Positions 1-10,762 of a stretch of 64,000 nucleotides of DNA are shown here, piece after piece. The stretch lies in contig JABAKD010000022.1 in assembly GCA_012845835.1 (NCBI GenBank), positions 10,744,718 through 10,808,717 of the forward strand, read 5' to 3'. Under the pieces are notes generated by a model. It was not told the origin of the DNA, ran no database searches, and saw only the letters and a list, made by a program, of their open reading frames with translations. The stretch's first letter is position 1. Every line of letters starts with the position of its first letter. The position numbers and the translations under genes were made by a program. Source of the stretch: Undaria pinnatifida. Taxonomy: Eukaryota; Sar; Phaeophyceae; Laminariales; Alariaceae.

Positions 1-195
1 GTTTGGGAGCCGGAGCAAATCGAGGCAGAATAAAGACTGGATGCCATTTATCCATGTATCATGAACGTACCAGCCGCACAAGCTCCTCGTGTCTTGTTGT
101 TGTCATTATGATTTGATAGAAGCAGGTAAGCGCTGCAAGCGCGACTGAGGGCCGGTTGGTGTCGTCCTCGAAAAATAGACGGGAGGAGTAATAAG

Positions 196-284
196 CGGTG
201 GAGGAGCAGAAGAAGAAAGAGGAGGAGGACGAGGGAGAGAGCCCACTCGGACAACTGGGTGACGTTGTCAGCCTCAAACTCAAG
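196..284 (+). CDS. candidate internal exon of a gene running in from the left edge
   Basis: Between an AG acceptor (ataag at 191-195) and a good donor (GTAAGG at 285-290) lies an open 89-bp segment. It encodes 29 residues: a strongly charged Lys/Glu stretch (VEEQKKKEEEDEGE) followed by SPLGQLGDVVSLKLK. The charged-then-structured pattern and the clean donor suggest a real exon, probably the end of an acidic coiled-coil linker. I do not recognise the family. No continuing exon was found downstream, and the upstream part lies outside the window. The polypyrimidine tract before the acceptor is weak, so the exon start is uncertain. Confidence 0.4.
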
Positions 285-1899
285 GTAAGGGCGGCTATTA
301 GTCCCTATCACCAAACCCAGATTGCTGCAAAGATATGGAGAAATTAACGGCTGGTGATTTTTTACCGTATTAATAGTAGCTATTAATACCTGGTATTTTT
401 TATTTTTGAAACGGATATTTTGTTACTTTGGATATTATCTAAGAACAAGGGCTCCGCATGGTTGCCAGCATTCGCACTTTTTTTTTTTTTGCACACTTCT
501 ACTTTCCAGCTTCTGGATAAGCCGCGGTCACAGGTGTCGTCCCTTCTCCCCCCCCGGTTCTTGCCTTCTATTTTTATCGCGCCCAGGGTTCAACAATCCC
601 ACTGCTCGTCGATTTTTCATCGAATGTGTATGTACCTGGCATCTCTAGTATATTTAATTCCTGGCATCTCTAGTATATTTAATTCCTCTCGGGCTCGTTT
701 CAGCGCAGACTGAATGATTTTCCGCAGCTGTACTCCTACTGGAGTACAGCAGTACTACAACAGAAGCAGCACTACTGTGTACATCAGTACTACACAATCA
801 TAATTAGAATACGGCAAACTGCCGCGAAAAGGGAGCTATGAATGAACCGGCAAAAAAAAGGTACCCGGTATCTTGCTTATGCCGAGTTTTCTGTTGTCGT
901 ATTGAACTATACAAAGACTGCTGTGCTTGCTCTGTAGTACTGTACTCGTGTCCCGACGAGGCAAGGCGGAGGGGGTGGAAGCGGCTAAGACGACCCGCCA
1001 AGGGAAGTAATCGGGAGAAAGCGGTTGTATTTGCGAGACCGATATATACATCGAAGAGAAGAGCGATATCGAAGCTCGCAACGACGAAAAAAGACACCTA
1101 TTATTCCTCTGTGAACCATTTTTTTAATTTTTTGGTTGACGCGAAGTTGACTCGTATTCCTCCGTGAATATTTGTGATTAAGAACTGACCCGCATTTTGA
1201 GGGGTTTTGCTCAACACCATTCTGTCCCAAAATATAAGAACCATTTGACTACATATTAATGTACAAAAAAATATTATGTTTAGGGACAGAGTGGCAGATC
1301 TCTCACAAGATTATCGATCTTCTGAAGGTAGGTGTTGACCCGGATTCCAGGTTCAGCGCTGCGGCACGCGATCGGAAAGGGAGGGACGGAAGAACGAGAG
1401 GTTGTGACGATTAAACGGAGCGTGGGCGTGCGGCACGCGATCGGGAAGGCAGCGACTGAAGAAGCCAAGTCCGAGGGGACCCATGAGTCTCAACGGCAAG
1501 CACGGTAAATATTTATCCACAGTAGTACAGGACCATGTCGTCTCCGCGGAGCAACTACAGCACCACCACAAATATCTTCCAGCACCACAAGTATCTTCCT
1601 CAGCGACCTCAATGTCTCGCCATTTCCGCAAGATCCGCCCAGTTCGGGGTCGACGCGCTCAGCGGCGGGGCGCGACCCGAGCGTGATCGGGAATAGGCGG
1701 GAAATAGGCTGAGGAACGCGACCCACGAGAAAAACGGGCGAGAAGGCGATCGCGAGGGCGCCGAAGTATGCCGAGCGGAATCCGGTCTGAAGCGAGGACA
1801 TTCTCAAGTGCCTCCGCTCGCACGGGGTAGTTCGCCGATTATCCTATATATATGTATATACGGAGTACTATTTTGGTAGACTAGAGAAGTATGGGTCGC
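285..1899. other. region without a recognised gene
   Basis: I see no convincing coding segment here. A 25-bp sequence (ctggcatctctagtatattt...) occurs twice head to tail at about 638-687, and AGTACTACA-like repeats lie at 731-795. Short open frames on both strands show no family resemblance. Confidence 0.4.
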
Positions 1900-3215
1900 C
1901 TTTTCGCCTGTAACTTTGTGGTTACCAGCCCATGGGTCGCCCATGAGTTGCCCATCGGTCGCCCACGGGTCGCCCTTGGTATAGTAAGCCCATGCGTCAC
2001 CCATCATAGGTCCTGCATGACTTTATGATACTAAGCCATGGGTCGTCCATGGGCCACCCGTGGGTCACCCATGACTTCATGGTAGTAGTGGCAACAATAG
2101 TAGCCCATGGCTTGCCCATGGGTTACCCAAGACTAGGTGGTGTTAGCCCGTGGTTCACTCATAATTTGATGGCACTGTACTGGCCCATGCGTCGCCCATG
2201 GGTCACCCACGACGTTACAAGTAGTAACCCATCGGTCGTCCATGGGCCGTCCATGACTTAGTGGTATTAGCCAAATAATAGGCCGCTCATGGGTCGCCAT
2301 GATTTTTACTGTAGTAACCCATGGGTCGCCCATAACTTGGTGGTACCTAACTCATGGGTTGCCCACGGGTCACCCGCAGGTCACCCATGAGTTTACGACA
2401 GTAGCCCATGGTTCACCCATGACTTCGTGGTAGTAGCCCATTGATCGCCTATGAGTCACTCATGACTTCACGATGGTAGCCGAAGGGTCGCCCATGGGTC
2501 ACCGATGAGTCACCCATTAATCAACCATGGATTCATAATTGTAGCCCATGGACCGCCCATGGATCGACCATGACTCTATGGTACTGGCACGTGGGTCACC
2601 CATTGGTCACCCATGGTTTTATGGTACTAGTCCACGAGTTTCTCATGGGTCGCTCGTGGGTTACCCTTAAGTTCATGATATTACGTGGGCCAATACATGG
2701 AGTAAGCGATGGGTGATCCACGGGCCACCTATGGGCTGCTACCCGTAACGCCATGGGTGACTTATGGACGACCCATGGGCTACTACCATGAAGTTTTGGG
2801 TCGCACACGGGCGATCCACGGGCGTCCCATGGATTAGTACCACGAAGTCGACGGCGACCCACGGGCGACCCATGGGCTACGGCCATAACGTCATGAGTGA
2901 TCTATGGGCGGCCCATGGGCTGGTACAACTAAGTCATGGTTGACTGGTTGACCCATGAGCGACTCATAGGCTACTATCCGTAACGTCATGGGTAACCCAT
3001 GGGCGACCCATGAACTAGTACCATAACGTCATCGGTACCCCATATCATACGACCACTCAGTCACGGGAGACCCACGGGTCGCCCATGGGTCACCCATGAT
3101 TTTTATGGTAGTAGCCGATGGGTCACCCATGGGTTCTCATTGCTGACCCATGGGTATTCCGCGGGGCTTCCATGGGACAGCCGTGGGTGACCCATAAAAG
3201 TCGCGCGAAAGTACC
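1900..3215. repeat. degenerate satellite built on a CCCATGGGTC(G/A) unit
   Basis: About 1.3 kb is made of variants of a 10-bp unit, CCCATGGGTC followed by G or A. These are grouped into a higher-order unit of roughly 50-60 bp that carries a spacer like GACTTCATGGTAGTAG. The spacer reads forward from 1,900 to about 2,680, appears as its reverse complement from about 2,690 to 3,050, and reads forward again from about 3,070 to 3,215. The open frames crossing it (repeating MGxPWVTH-type peptides on both strands) follow from the repeat and are not credible genes. Because the unit is nearly palindromic, the array could form hairpins. Confidence 0.93.
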
Positions 3216-3609
3216 CAAATGTAAGGCCCAATAATGTTTGTCGTCGTCTATCTGTGTGTATGACGCGAATCCATGTGTGTCTCGATTTTCTGGGGCACCT
3301 GGGCGTTCCAACCCATTCATCAACCACGTGTACCCTCGTATTAAAGACTATCTGGTACACGATTAGACCGGTTCTGTCCATTGCTAAGTATTTGAAGGTT
3401 TTCGACTGTACAAGACCAGCCAGCCAAAACACGTTTAGCAGGGTTCTAACGACGCCACCAAACGCAAACAGCGCCGAAGCGACAATTCCAAAAGTGTCGG
3501 ACGGACGCAAAAAGATATATATAAAGAATGCTCAGATCCGAGCAATCTCATTCCTTTGGTATTTAACAACATTGAAACAGCGGCTAATTTATTGGATTAA
3601 TAAGAAAAC

Positions 3610-3894
3610 GTGGGCGAGCGACGGCCCCAGAGGCTTTACCAGAGGAGTCAGGTGGTACCAGAGAATACACCACTGTCTCTGCCAGCGAGCTCATCTACGA
3701 CGGATCCCTCTGAAAGTGAATTCATCGAGGAAACATCGAGCTACGTAGAGGAGAAGAAACAGCAGCTAAGATTGGGTCAGTACGAAACCTTTCTCAAGAT
3801 ACTGGGTGGAATGGCCAGGAGCTTGCACGCCGACGATGGATTTCAGGAAGCACGTATTGTTGGAGGGTCAGGCTTCGCCTCGGACGGCCAGGTG
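3610..3894 (+). CDS. candidate exon of unknown function
   Basis: An open segment ends at a strong donor (GTGAGT at 3,895). Its translation has natural protein composition: a Ser/Thr/Pro/Glu-rich stretch (residues about 20-50), a charged helix (EEKKQQLRLGQYETFLKIL) and a Gly/Ala-rich tail (EARIVGGSGFASDGQ). The start shown is the first ATG, but the exon could instead begin at an acceptor near 3,643. I do not recognise the family; the YETFLKIL helix only loosely recalls amphipathic interaction helices. No neighbouring exon was located, so this may be an isolated chance frame. Confidence 0.33.
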
Positions 3895-3978
3895 AGTGAA
3901 GTGAAAAGCATTGATTTGCCAAAACCTGATCACAAAAACCTGGTCACCTTCTACTTAGTTTTCTTGATTGTTTTGTGA

Positions 3979-5835
3979 TGCCACGCATGCAGTATATCAG
4001 TAGTCTTCGTACAATGATTGGCATTAGAGGACTTGTCGTCGAGTTGACTGTGAATGATTTGGATGTGTATGGCCGGTGGATATAGGTCAGGCAGAAAACA
4101 ATCACGCTGGGCACCTGTTTCTAACAGAATATCCCTGACGGAGGCACCAAACTCACAAGTGCTATTCTCATTACCGCCAGTCACAAAACCTGACGACCTC
4201 GCGCAAGCATAACTGCGTAGAAAATATTTTCATTCTAACCTGAGCGCGATAGCGCAGACAAGAACAAATTTCATGAACCGGCATACGTTTCCTACCGACC
4301 TTTGGCAAAGGCCCGCTTACCGGTATTGTGTTGTCCACAGTACAAGAGGGTGGATGGGGCGGGGGTAACCCACTGCTGATTATTGCGGTGTCGTTAATTG
4401 TGTACTTCTACCCACTCTTAAAATAGACTACATACTGCGTGTACAGTGTAAGGCATGAATTAGGGCTCTGGCATTTATACCGGAGCCGTAGAGGTGCTGC
4501 CTCCCCCGAAGCCCGCCCTGGAGGGTCACCGGAGGCCGCTCCCCTCTGAAGGACCGCCGGAGGCACCTTTTGGCGACATCTAAGTTGCGCTGCGAGCATG
4601 ATGCCTTCCGGTACCTGTTGCGTTAACCCGTAATTCCGACCCTGAAGTCGTTCCAACGCAAACGCTACGCCAGCGCCAATGGCAAATATTGCCCTGGTGG
4701 CTGGTGTAATTTAGCCAACGAAAATACATACCTTAGGGCTCGCAGCTCCCACTGTCGTCAGTAATCTCCGGGGTGCACCCTTCGAAACTTGATCATCTCA
4801 AGGAGCACATAACCCTTCTTTAGCTCGAAGGATCTGTTGTTCTTGGACGAAAACGCGATGTTGAGGATAATCCAATCATCGCGCGCAATTGGTCGGTTTA
4901 TATTACGCTGCCCAATACGAATTGACCGCAAAACCGGTTCGAATATCTTCAGCAGCGCTTTTCGCATTCAAGATTTTTGTACCCGTGGTTTTAGAACGAA
5001 CGAAAACGTGGTGTTAACGATCGCCGAGTCCGCGCGCGCATTTTATTGGTTAAAGTGTGCTACCCAATACGAATTGACCGCAGAGTCGGTTAGATTATCG
5101 TCAACAGCGTTTCATGGAAGGATTTGTATCTTCGAGCTCACGAAACGTTCTGTGTTCGTAGAGGTTAGTACGTGGTGAAGAGTGTTCCTCAGAGGTTTTT
5201 GGCGCCGTTGGGTGCTTCGAACTCAAAGGAAATACTTTGTTGGTTACATTGCGCTGCCTACTAGACTACCCAGTGCATCGCGATTTACACCAAATACTTT
5301 GCGTGATACCAGGGCTCAACTGTCAGCGCCGGATATCGCAATCTGCTAGCGTCAGGACACTCGATCCCTTTCATTTTTTTTTCTGTCGATTGGCTCTACT
5401 CGCGAAATCCGATACTTCCATTATGTACTGACTCCGACAAAGCTCGATCAAGCTGAGCAATTAACGACACCTGGAGTAGCCCAGATGAGAGTAACAGTAT
5501 GGAGTTGGACCAGAGAGGGGATTCCATTATAGTTATTCATCCCCAGCTTAAAGTGCTTGCATGATTTCCGGGGTGCGGTCCTTGCTATAGGATCTCAAAA
5601 CGTAGGGTTATCAGTTATAACCGGTAGGTTCTCCCTCCGACTAGCGGTTAATCGTATCGCACATATGTAACCCCCCAACTGGAGACACGCCTACGGGAAG
5701 AAACCGTCTTCAGGCCACTACAGGGGGCAACAACCGAGGTGGTCCAAAGGGCTGCAGCGCCAACACCGCAGTCATGGTCGTGAAGGGCATAGCAACGGTG
5801 ATGCGAACGGCATCCTGTTAGGGGGGTAGGTTTGA
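3979..5835. other. region without a recognised gene
   Basis: No gene could be supported. A minus-strand frame at 4,408-4,720 has plausible composition (a hydrophobic start, then Arg-rich) but no family resemblance and no paired splice sites, so it is not called. Most of the structure is the diverged tandem repeat at 4,840-5,112. Confidence 0.4.
4840..5112. repeat. diverged tandem duplication, period about 153 bp
   Basis: Two copies (about 4,840-4,965 and 4,993-5,112) share blocks in the same order: GAACGAAAACG-like, a GCGCGCA block, TACCCAATACGAATTGACCG and a TCAACAGCG(C/T)TTT block. The core CCCAATACGAATTGACCGCA is identical in both. Confidence 0.65.
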
Positions 5836-6095
5836 GACGCGTGCTATGATGTACATAGGTAGCACTTTTTGGCTGAAACGTTTTCGGTATGACGGGGCCC
5901 CTTGAACCAAATCGTCGGAAGTTCATCCTTTTTTTTCAACTATTTTTTGTCGTATACGTAGGCCATGGGATTGTTCATCGGGTAGCACTTTTACTTTTCC
6001 CCACATCAATTTTTGCCGTAAAAGGGTATAGAGATCCTGAAGTGAAGAGTAGTGTTAAAAAAAACAATTGGCGCCTCTTTACGGTAGCATGCGTC
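5836..6095 (+). mobile_element. MITE, family M1 (about 260 bp)
   Basis: The left end reads GACGCGTGCTATGAT and the right end GGTAGCATGCGTC, forming imperfect terminal inverted repeats. The interior contains GGCCATGGGATTGTTCATC, which is also present in the M1 copy with perfect ends at 41,872-42,129. There is no coding capacity. The length, terminal repeats and dispersed copies identify a non-autonomous DNA transposon; the autonomous partner is unknown. Confidence 0.7.
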
Positions 6096-6099
6096 TTGA

Positions 6100-9000
6100 A
6101 TAGTGGATAAAATACGGAAATGATAACTGGTGCAAGGTCGATATTCAGTTTCAACCCCACCCGCGTTAATGAATTACTATTAGCGAGTGAACGGGGGGTC
6201 TAATACCCCTGAAGGCCACGACGGCAGCAAGCGCGTGTGGTAGTGAACCGGTGGGGGGTGGGGAGGGTTAGAAAAAAGAAGCACTGCGTGTGCAGGAAGC
6301 ATGGATAGTGACAGTCCCGTTGTCGAGGCTAACTCTAATTGACCTACATCGAGCACGGAGCGATCGTTTGCTCAATAGGCAAGGAGGTTGCTGTTGTTTT
6401 CAGGCTTTCACCTGCGTCAACCTTGTCCCGGAACTGTGTTAAAATACACGAAATGCGCTACAATCCCGCTTGTCCTGAGCAGTACTGGCTAATGAGACTG
6501 CAACCCTTGGCGAATTCTGACCGGACGTAACAGCCAGATGGACCTAAGATTGTGCTTTTGTCAGAGATAGGTCAAAACCACTGATCTAGCAATCAGCGCT
6601 GATGCTAGCTTGGTGGTTATGGTCTATCTTTAACTAGAAGTTCGATTTTGCCATCATGGTTGCAACAGGTTATGCTGATTCGACAAACGTTACGGCGGCG
6701 GAGACCATCGGTTCGTGTTGTGCCGACTGCGGAGCGACAAGCCATGCTTCCCGTCATTCGAAAATAGTACCGGATAACACTTAAGATGACACATCCCGTG
6801 GGACAACCTTCCGACCCAATTTTCTCGAACTCAAGAGGGGCATGCAAAACGAAGTATTAGCTTTGGAAAGAGCTCATGGAGATGTTTTTATAGATCCATC
6901 GCTCGGCGTATGCACTTTCCCCTTTGTCGAGAAAATCGGCGAGGAAGTGCGTCCAAAAAGAGTGTAATTGTCTCGCGTGTTATACGGCACACCGGTTAAA
7001 TTTGGGGATAAACGCTACAGAAAAAATGTCGACGGGGACGTGTGACTCGTTCCTGACGGAAAGCTACGGCTGTGGCGACGCAAATGTAACGACGGCCGGC
7101 ACCCGAGTTGGAAAGTAACGTCACGGTAGCCTTCGATCGTCGTTTTTTCGTCGGTTCGTTTCTATTTACTCCTCTGTTCGGCTACATTTCGCACAGTTGA
7201 ATGTTATTTGTGATCGCGGGGGCATTTTTTGTGTCACCTCGCTGTTAGCAACAACAGAAGACACTCCTTGGCTGCATGCGAATCTCGATGGGAAAAGGCG
7301 CACGGAGTCGATAAGTACCAGGCAATACATGTTGCTTGATGCGCAGTGATCCACCACCCGGCACGTGGTAGTTTTTGGTGTTCGGTAATAGAAAACCCCA
7401 GTAAACTGGGGGATTTGACGCTCGGAGCAGGAATCAAATACGACAAAAGAGAAATTGCTGAGTAGTTAACGTCGGTGTCGAGAGTACACGCGCTGCAAAT
7501 TGCTTTTTTTCCAAGGCAGCGCAGATGTTAACTTGGGCCTATCACGGAATGATCGCGTCTCTTGCAAAATGAACTGAAGAGAGAGAATGCGTTGCGACGC
7601 GACGCGCAACCAAGCCAAGGCATGGCAGCTATCAATCGCGTGAGGTGGATGACGGTTAACGCTGGTCTTGTTCGTCCATTTTTTGCACAATAGGCACATA
7701 GTCTACGGCTACCAGTGGTAGTGCGTAGTGTGGTAGCCAGGACATCGTACGCGCATCCCCGGGGTTCCAGGCAGACGGATATATGGGCATTGCGGGTATA
7801 CCAGGGGATATCCTGGATTCATCCCCGGGGTTTCCTAAAGTGAACGGATACATGGATATTCCGGGGTATAATGGATCGCTTGGGCTTCTGTACAACGTCT
7901 AATCGCTTTTTTTCTCCCTCTGCTGGCGGGAGTCCCTCGGTAAGGGGCGAGGGGGACGCTACCTCTCCGGCTCTGGGCAATAAACAACTCTCTTCTTTCT
8001 TTTAGTCAGGCCTCCGACGGGTGACCATCTCAGGCTCGGGTGTTTGAGCGGTGCTTACCCTGAGCCGTGTGTCCAGTCATCGTCGACCATAGCGTACAAC
8101 GCACAAGATAAACACAGACCACGGGAGGAATTTTAGAGGCGATTTAAAAAAAAAAACGATAGGCATACACAAACAACGAAAGTGGTGGTGGCTCTCGAGA
8201 GCTCTCGTCCCAATTTTCCACAGACGCTTCTGGCTCGGCGTTTGTACTGTTCCCGTTGTCGAGAAAATCGTTTTTTTGTTATGTCGTTCGAGAGGGTGTC
8301 CAATCTTGCGTGTTACACTGTTGTGGTATTTTTCTCCGTAAACGGATCACTTCATGTAGTTATCGGATTGGATGAGGCCTTCTGTGCCTGCCAGGGGTCC
8401 TCGCCCGTGGATATACCACACGCGTTGAGGGCGCCCTCGGCCGAGGTACCTTCAACGCTGCATAATTCCTGGAAATAGTCAAAACTTGTAGAAGAACACT
8501 AGTATTATTTCTCTCCGATACGGGTCAATTAAAGTAAGTATTGGATTGAAGTGGGCCTCCTGCGCCAGCCGGTGGTCCGACCCAAACGTCTTGCTTCCTT
8601 GCTGACCACTGTGGAGCCGCACCATCCAAACTTCCGCTACTTTTAGCCTCACTTGCGCGCGCGGGCGGCAAAGCCCTCCGAGAAAGTCGGTGACAACGGT
8701 AGGTCGGACGCGTTGGCGCAGGCCTGCTCCCGTCATCGCTTAACCTCCACTACTCTTCTGGTAGCGGTAGACCCCACGTTGTATCGCGCCATCGTTCCCG
8801 TCTTCCAGCTGTTTTGTCCGTTATAACCGTCGCGCCCATCTACACCTAAGAAATCCGGGGATGTATCCAAAATGTAGGACACCAGGGGATCGTGCATGTA
8901 ACCCAGGATGGCCCCTGGCGCCCACAAACCTCAGAGAGAAGGTCGGTGGTCCGGTGCACAGAAAATTGACTTTGCAGCTCACACAGCGCTCGCCTGTCTG

Positions 9001-9750
9001 TGCTATAGAATGCTTGCACTTTGCTTGCATTTCACGTCCTCTGGCATTCGCTCAATTCTTCGAGATCGTTATGAGAAGCGCACTAGCACGTACTACTTTA
9101 CAACTCGCAGTGCTTATCGTTCTGCCAATATTCTTCCGCAGGGCCGTTTGTTCAAGGGCAATCGTTCTATTGGAGGGGCGGTCTTCACTAATTTACCACT
9201 GGAAAAAAACAATCTTCTCCGAGTAGTCTTTCCCGAAAAACGCTGGCGCATTAAATTACGATGCCATAAACAGGTGAAATTGCCATTGTCGACCATAGTC
9301 AGAGGCAACGCCGCATTAGACTGCCCCAGCGTATCATCCGAATGATACGCAGGGCTCGAAAGGATACATAATTATTCACAACACACTACACCACTACAGA
9401 ACGACGACTGTACAACGCTTACAGGTAACCAGGTAACCAACGGCTGCCGACCAAGGAAAGCCACACAGTACTATTCTCTCAATCATCCTAAACATGAAGT
9501 CAAAACCTAGGTCTCCAGGTTCCTGTCACGCACAAAAAATACCGGAAAATCGATTGCTCCCGACCAAGGGCTTATCATACACGTACCTTGATTTACCAAA
9601 ACAAAACTTTGCTTGAACACAAACCCTCAACACGGCAAAGCACATTCAACGAAATGCATACGAATCGATCAGGGACCAGAGCTCATGATTAAGCTACAAG
9701 CAATCGTTGAGCCAGGCACTTATCATACACGTATGCACCTAGAGCTGTTA
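6100..9750. other. region without a recognised gene
   Basis: No gene was recognised. Visible structure includes a diverged direct repeat at 8,325-8,405 and 8,508-8,583 (TCTCCG...GGATTG...GCCT(T/C)CTG), a short duplication at 7,771-7,807 and 7,841-7,873 (ACGGATA.ATGG..ATT..GGGTATA), and a loosely similar pair around 6,890-7,000 and 8,225-8,330 (GTCGAGAAAATCG). The 145-codon plus-strand frame at 8,908-9,345 has no family resemblance and no coding signature that I can defend. Confidence 0.4.
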
Positions 9751-9783
9751 AAATAACGCGTCGTGCAAACCGCAGAGCCATCA

Positions 9784-9828
9784 GAATATCCAACGAAATA
9801 TCCAACGAAATATCCAACGAAATATCAT
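9784..9828. repeat. 12-bp tandem repeat (AATATCCAACGA)
   Basis: The unit AATATCCAACGA is repeated about 3.5 times and ends in AATATCATACG. Confidence 0.9.
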
Positions 9829-9952
9829 ACGTATGCGTCGAGCAGAACCCAGAGCGCAAGACAAAGTCACAAGCAATCTTTGGGCCAGATTCGCAGCGCT
9901 ACACGAAAAATGCACAACTTCGCATTGCTATATCAATACTTCAAAAAAGTAT

Positions 9953-10418
9953 CTGTCGATTGCATGGCTAGCTCTTAGGAGGCGGCCATTCGCAATCCAG
10001 CAGTGTAGCCCTCGGGTCCCTCTTCCGAGAAGATGGAAACACTGCATTGTTCACGACCCAGAGCGGAAGACGAAAAGCCTAAACTGCAAGCAATCGTTGG
10101 GGGCAAGAAGTACAAGGTCGCTTTGCTATATCAAACCTTGGAAAAATATCTGTCGATTGCATGGCTAGCTCCTAGGGGGAGGTCATTCGCAACGCATCAA
10201 TGTTGCCCTCTGGGCGTTCAGCATATGAATAGCGCCTTGAGTTCTGGTGCAAACTGTACCTGCCGACTGCGAGGCTAGCACCTCAGGGGCGGCCATTCGC
10301 AACGCAGCAGCGGGGTACTCTGAACGCTCTCCCTATTAGACGGGGCTCTTGTGTCCAAAAATAAAATCAATCGATTGCCGGGCTAGCTCTTAGGGGGCGG
10401 TCATTCCCAAACGCAGCG
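9953..10418 (+). repeat. four irregularly spaced copies of a ~50-bp unit
   Basis: Copies begin at about 9,953, 10,151, 10,260 and 10,371. Each reads like TCGATTGCATGGCTAGCTC, then AGG.GGCGG.CATTCGCAA.  CAGC. The first two share further upstream sequence (GCAAGCAATC, CTATATCAA), which points to a ~198-bp tandem duplication followed by partial copies. Confidence 0.75.
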
Positions 10419-10451
10419 ATGCAGAGCTCTGGTCCATCTCACTAGTACTAG

Positions 10452-10610
10452 ACGCAAGCTACGCTAGAGGTGTGCCGAATTTTTGTGAGGCTCCTCACTC
10501 GAAGAGCTCCACACCTTTCCTAAGCCAAAAACTGATTCACCTGGGTAGGGCAAAAAAGAAAATCCAACCGAGTGAACAATCTCATGGCCAAGGTACTGAA
10601 CGAACGCTAT
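10452..10610 (+). mobile_element. truncated MITE, family M1
   Basis: The left end (GACGCAAGCTACGCTAGAGG) matches the M1 terminal repeat. The interior CTCATGGCCAAGGTAC corresponds to the M1 core in the orientation seen at 26,760-27,013. The right terminal repeat is missing. Confidence 0.45.
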
Positions 10611-10762
10611 TGAGAACACAACTGATGCTCTCCAACGATATGGGGTAGCTGCTAGTTGACCGCCAGATATCCGCTAAGGGTTCCTGTCCGTCAGAACCGT
10701 TCGGGCCGAAAGGTGTTGCCTCTATAGCAGCATGTGTCAGTAGATGGCGTTCTTGTGGGCCT

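Noticed and set aside
2025-3510. Open frames encoding repeating MGxPWVTH-type peptides
   Set aside because: They are translations of the 10-bp-based satellite, open on both strands, with no start, splice or family support.
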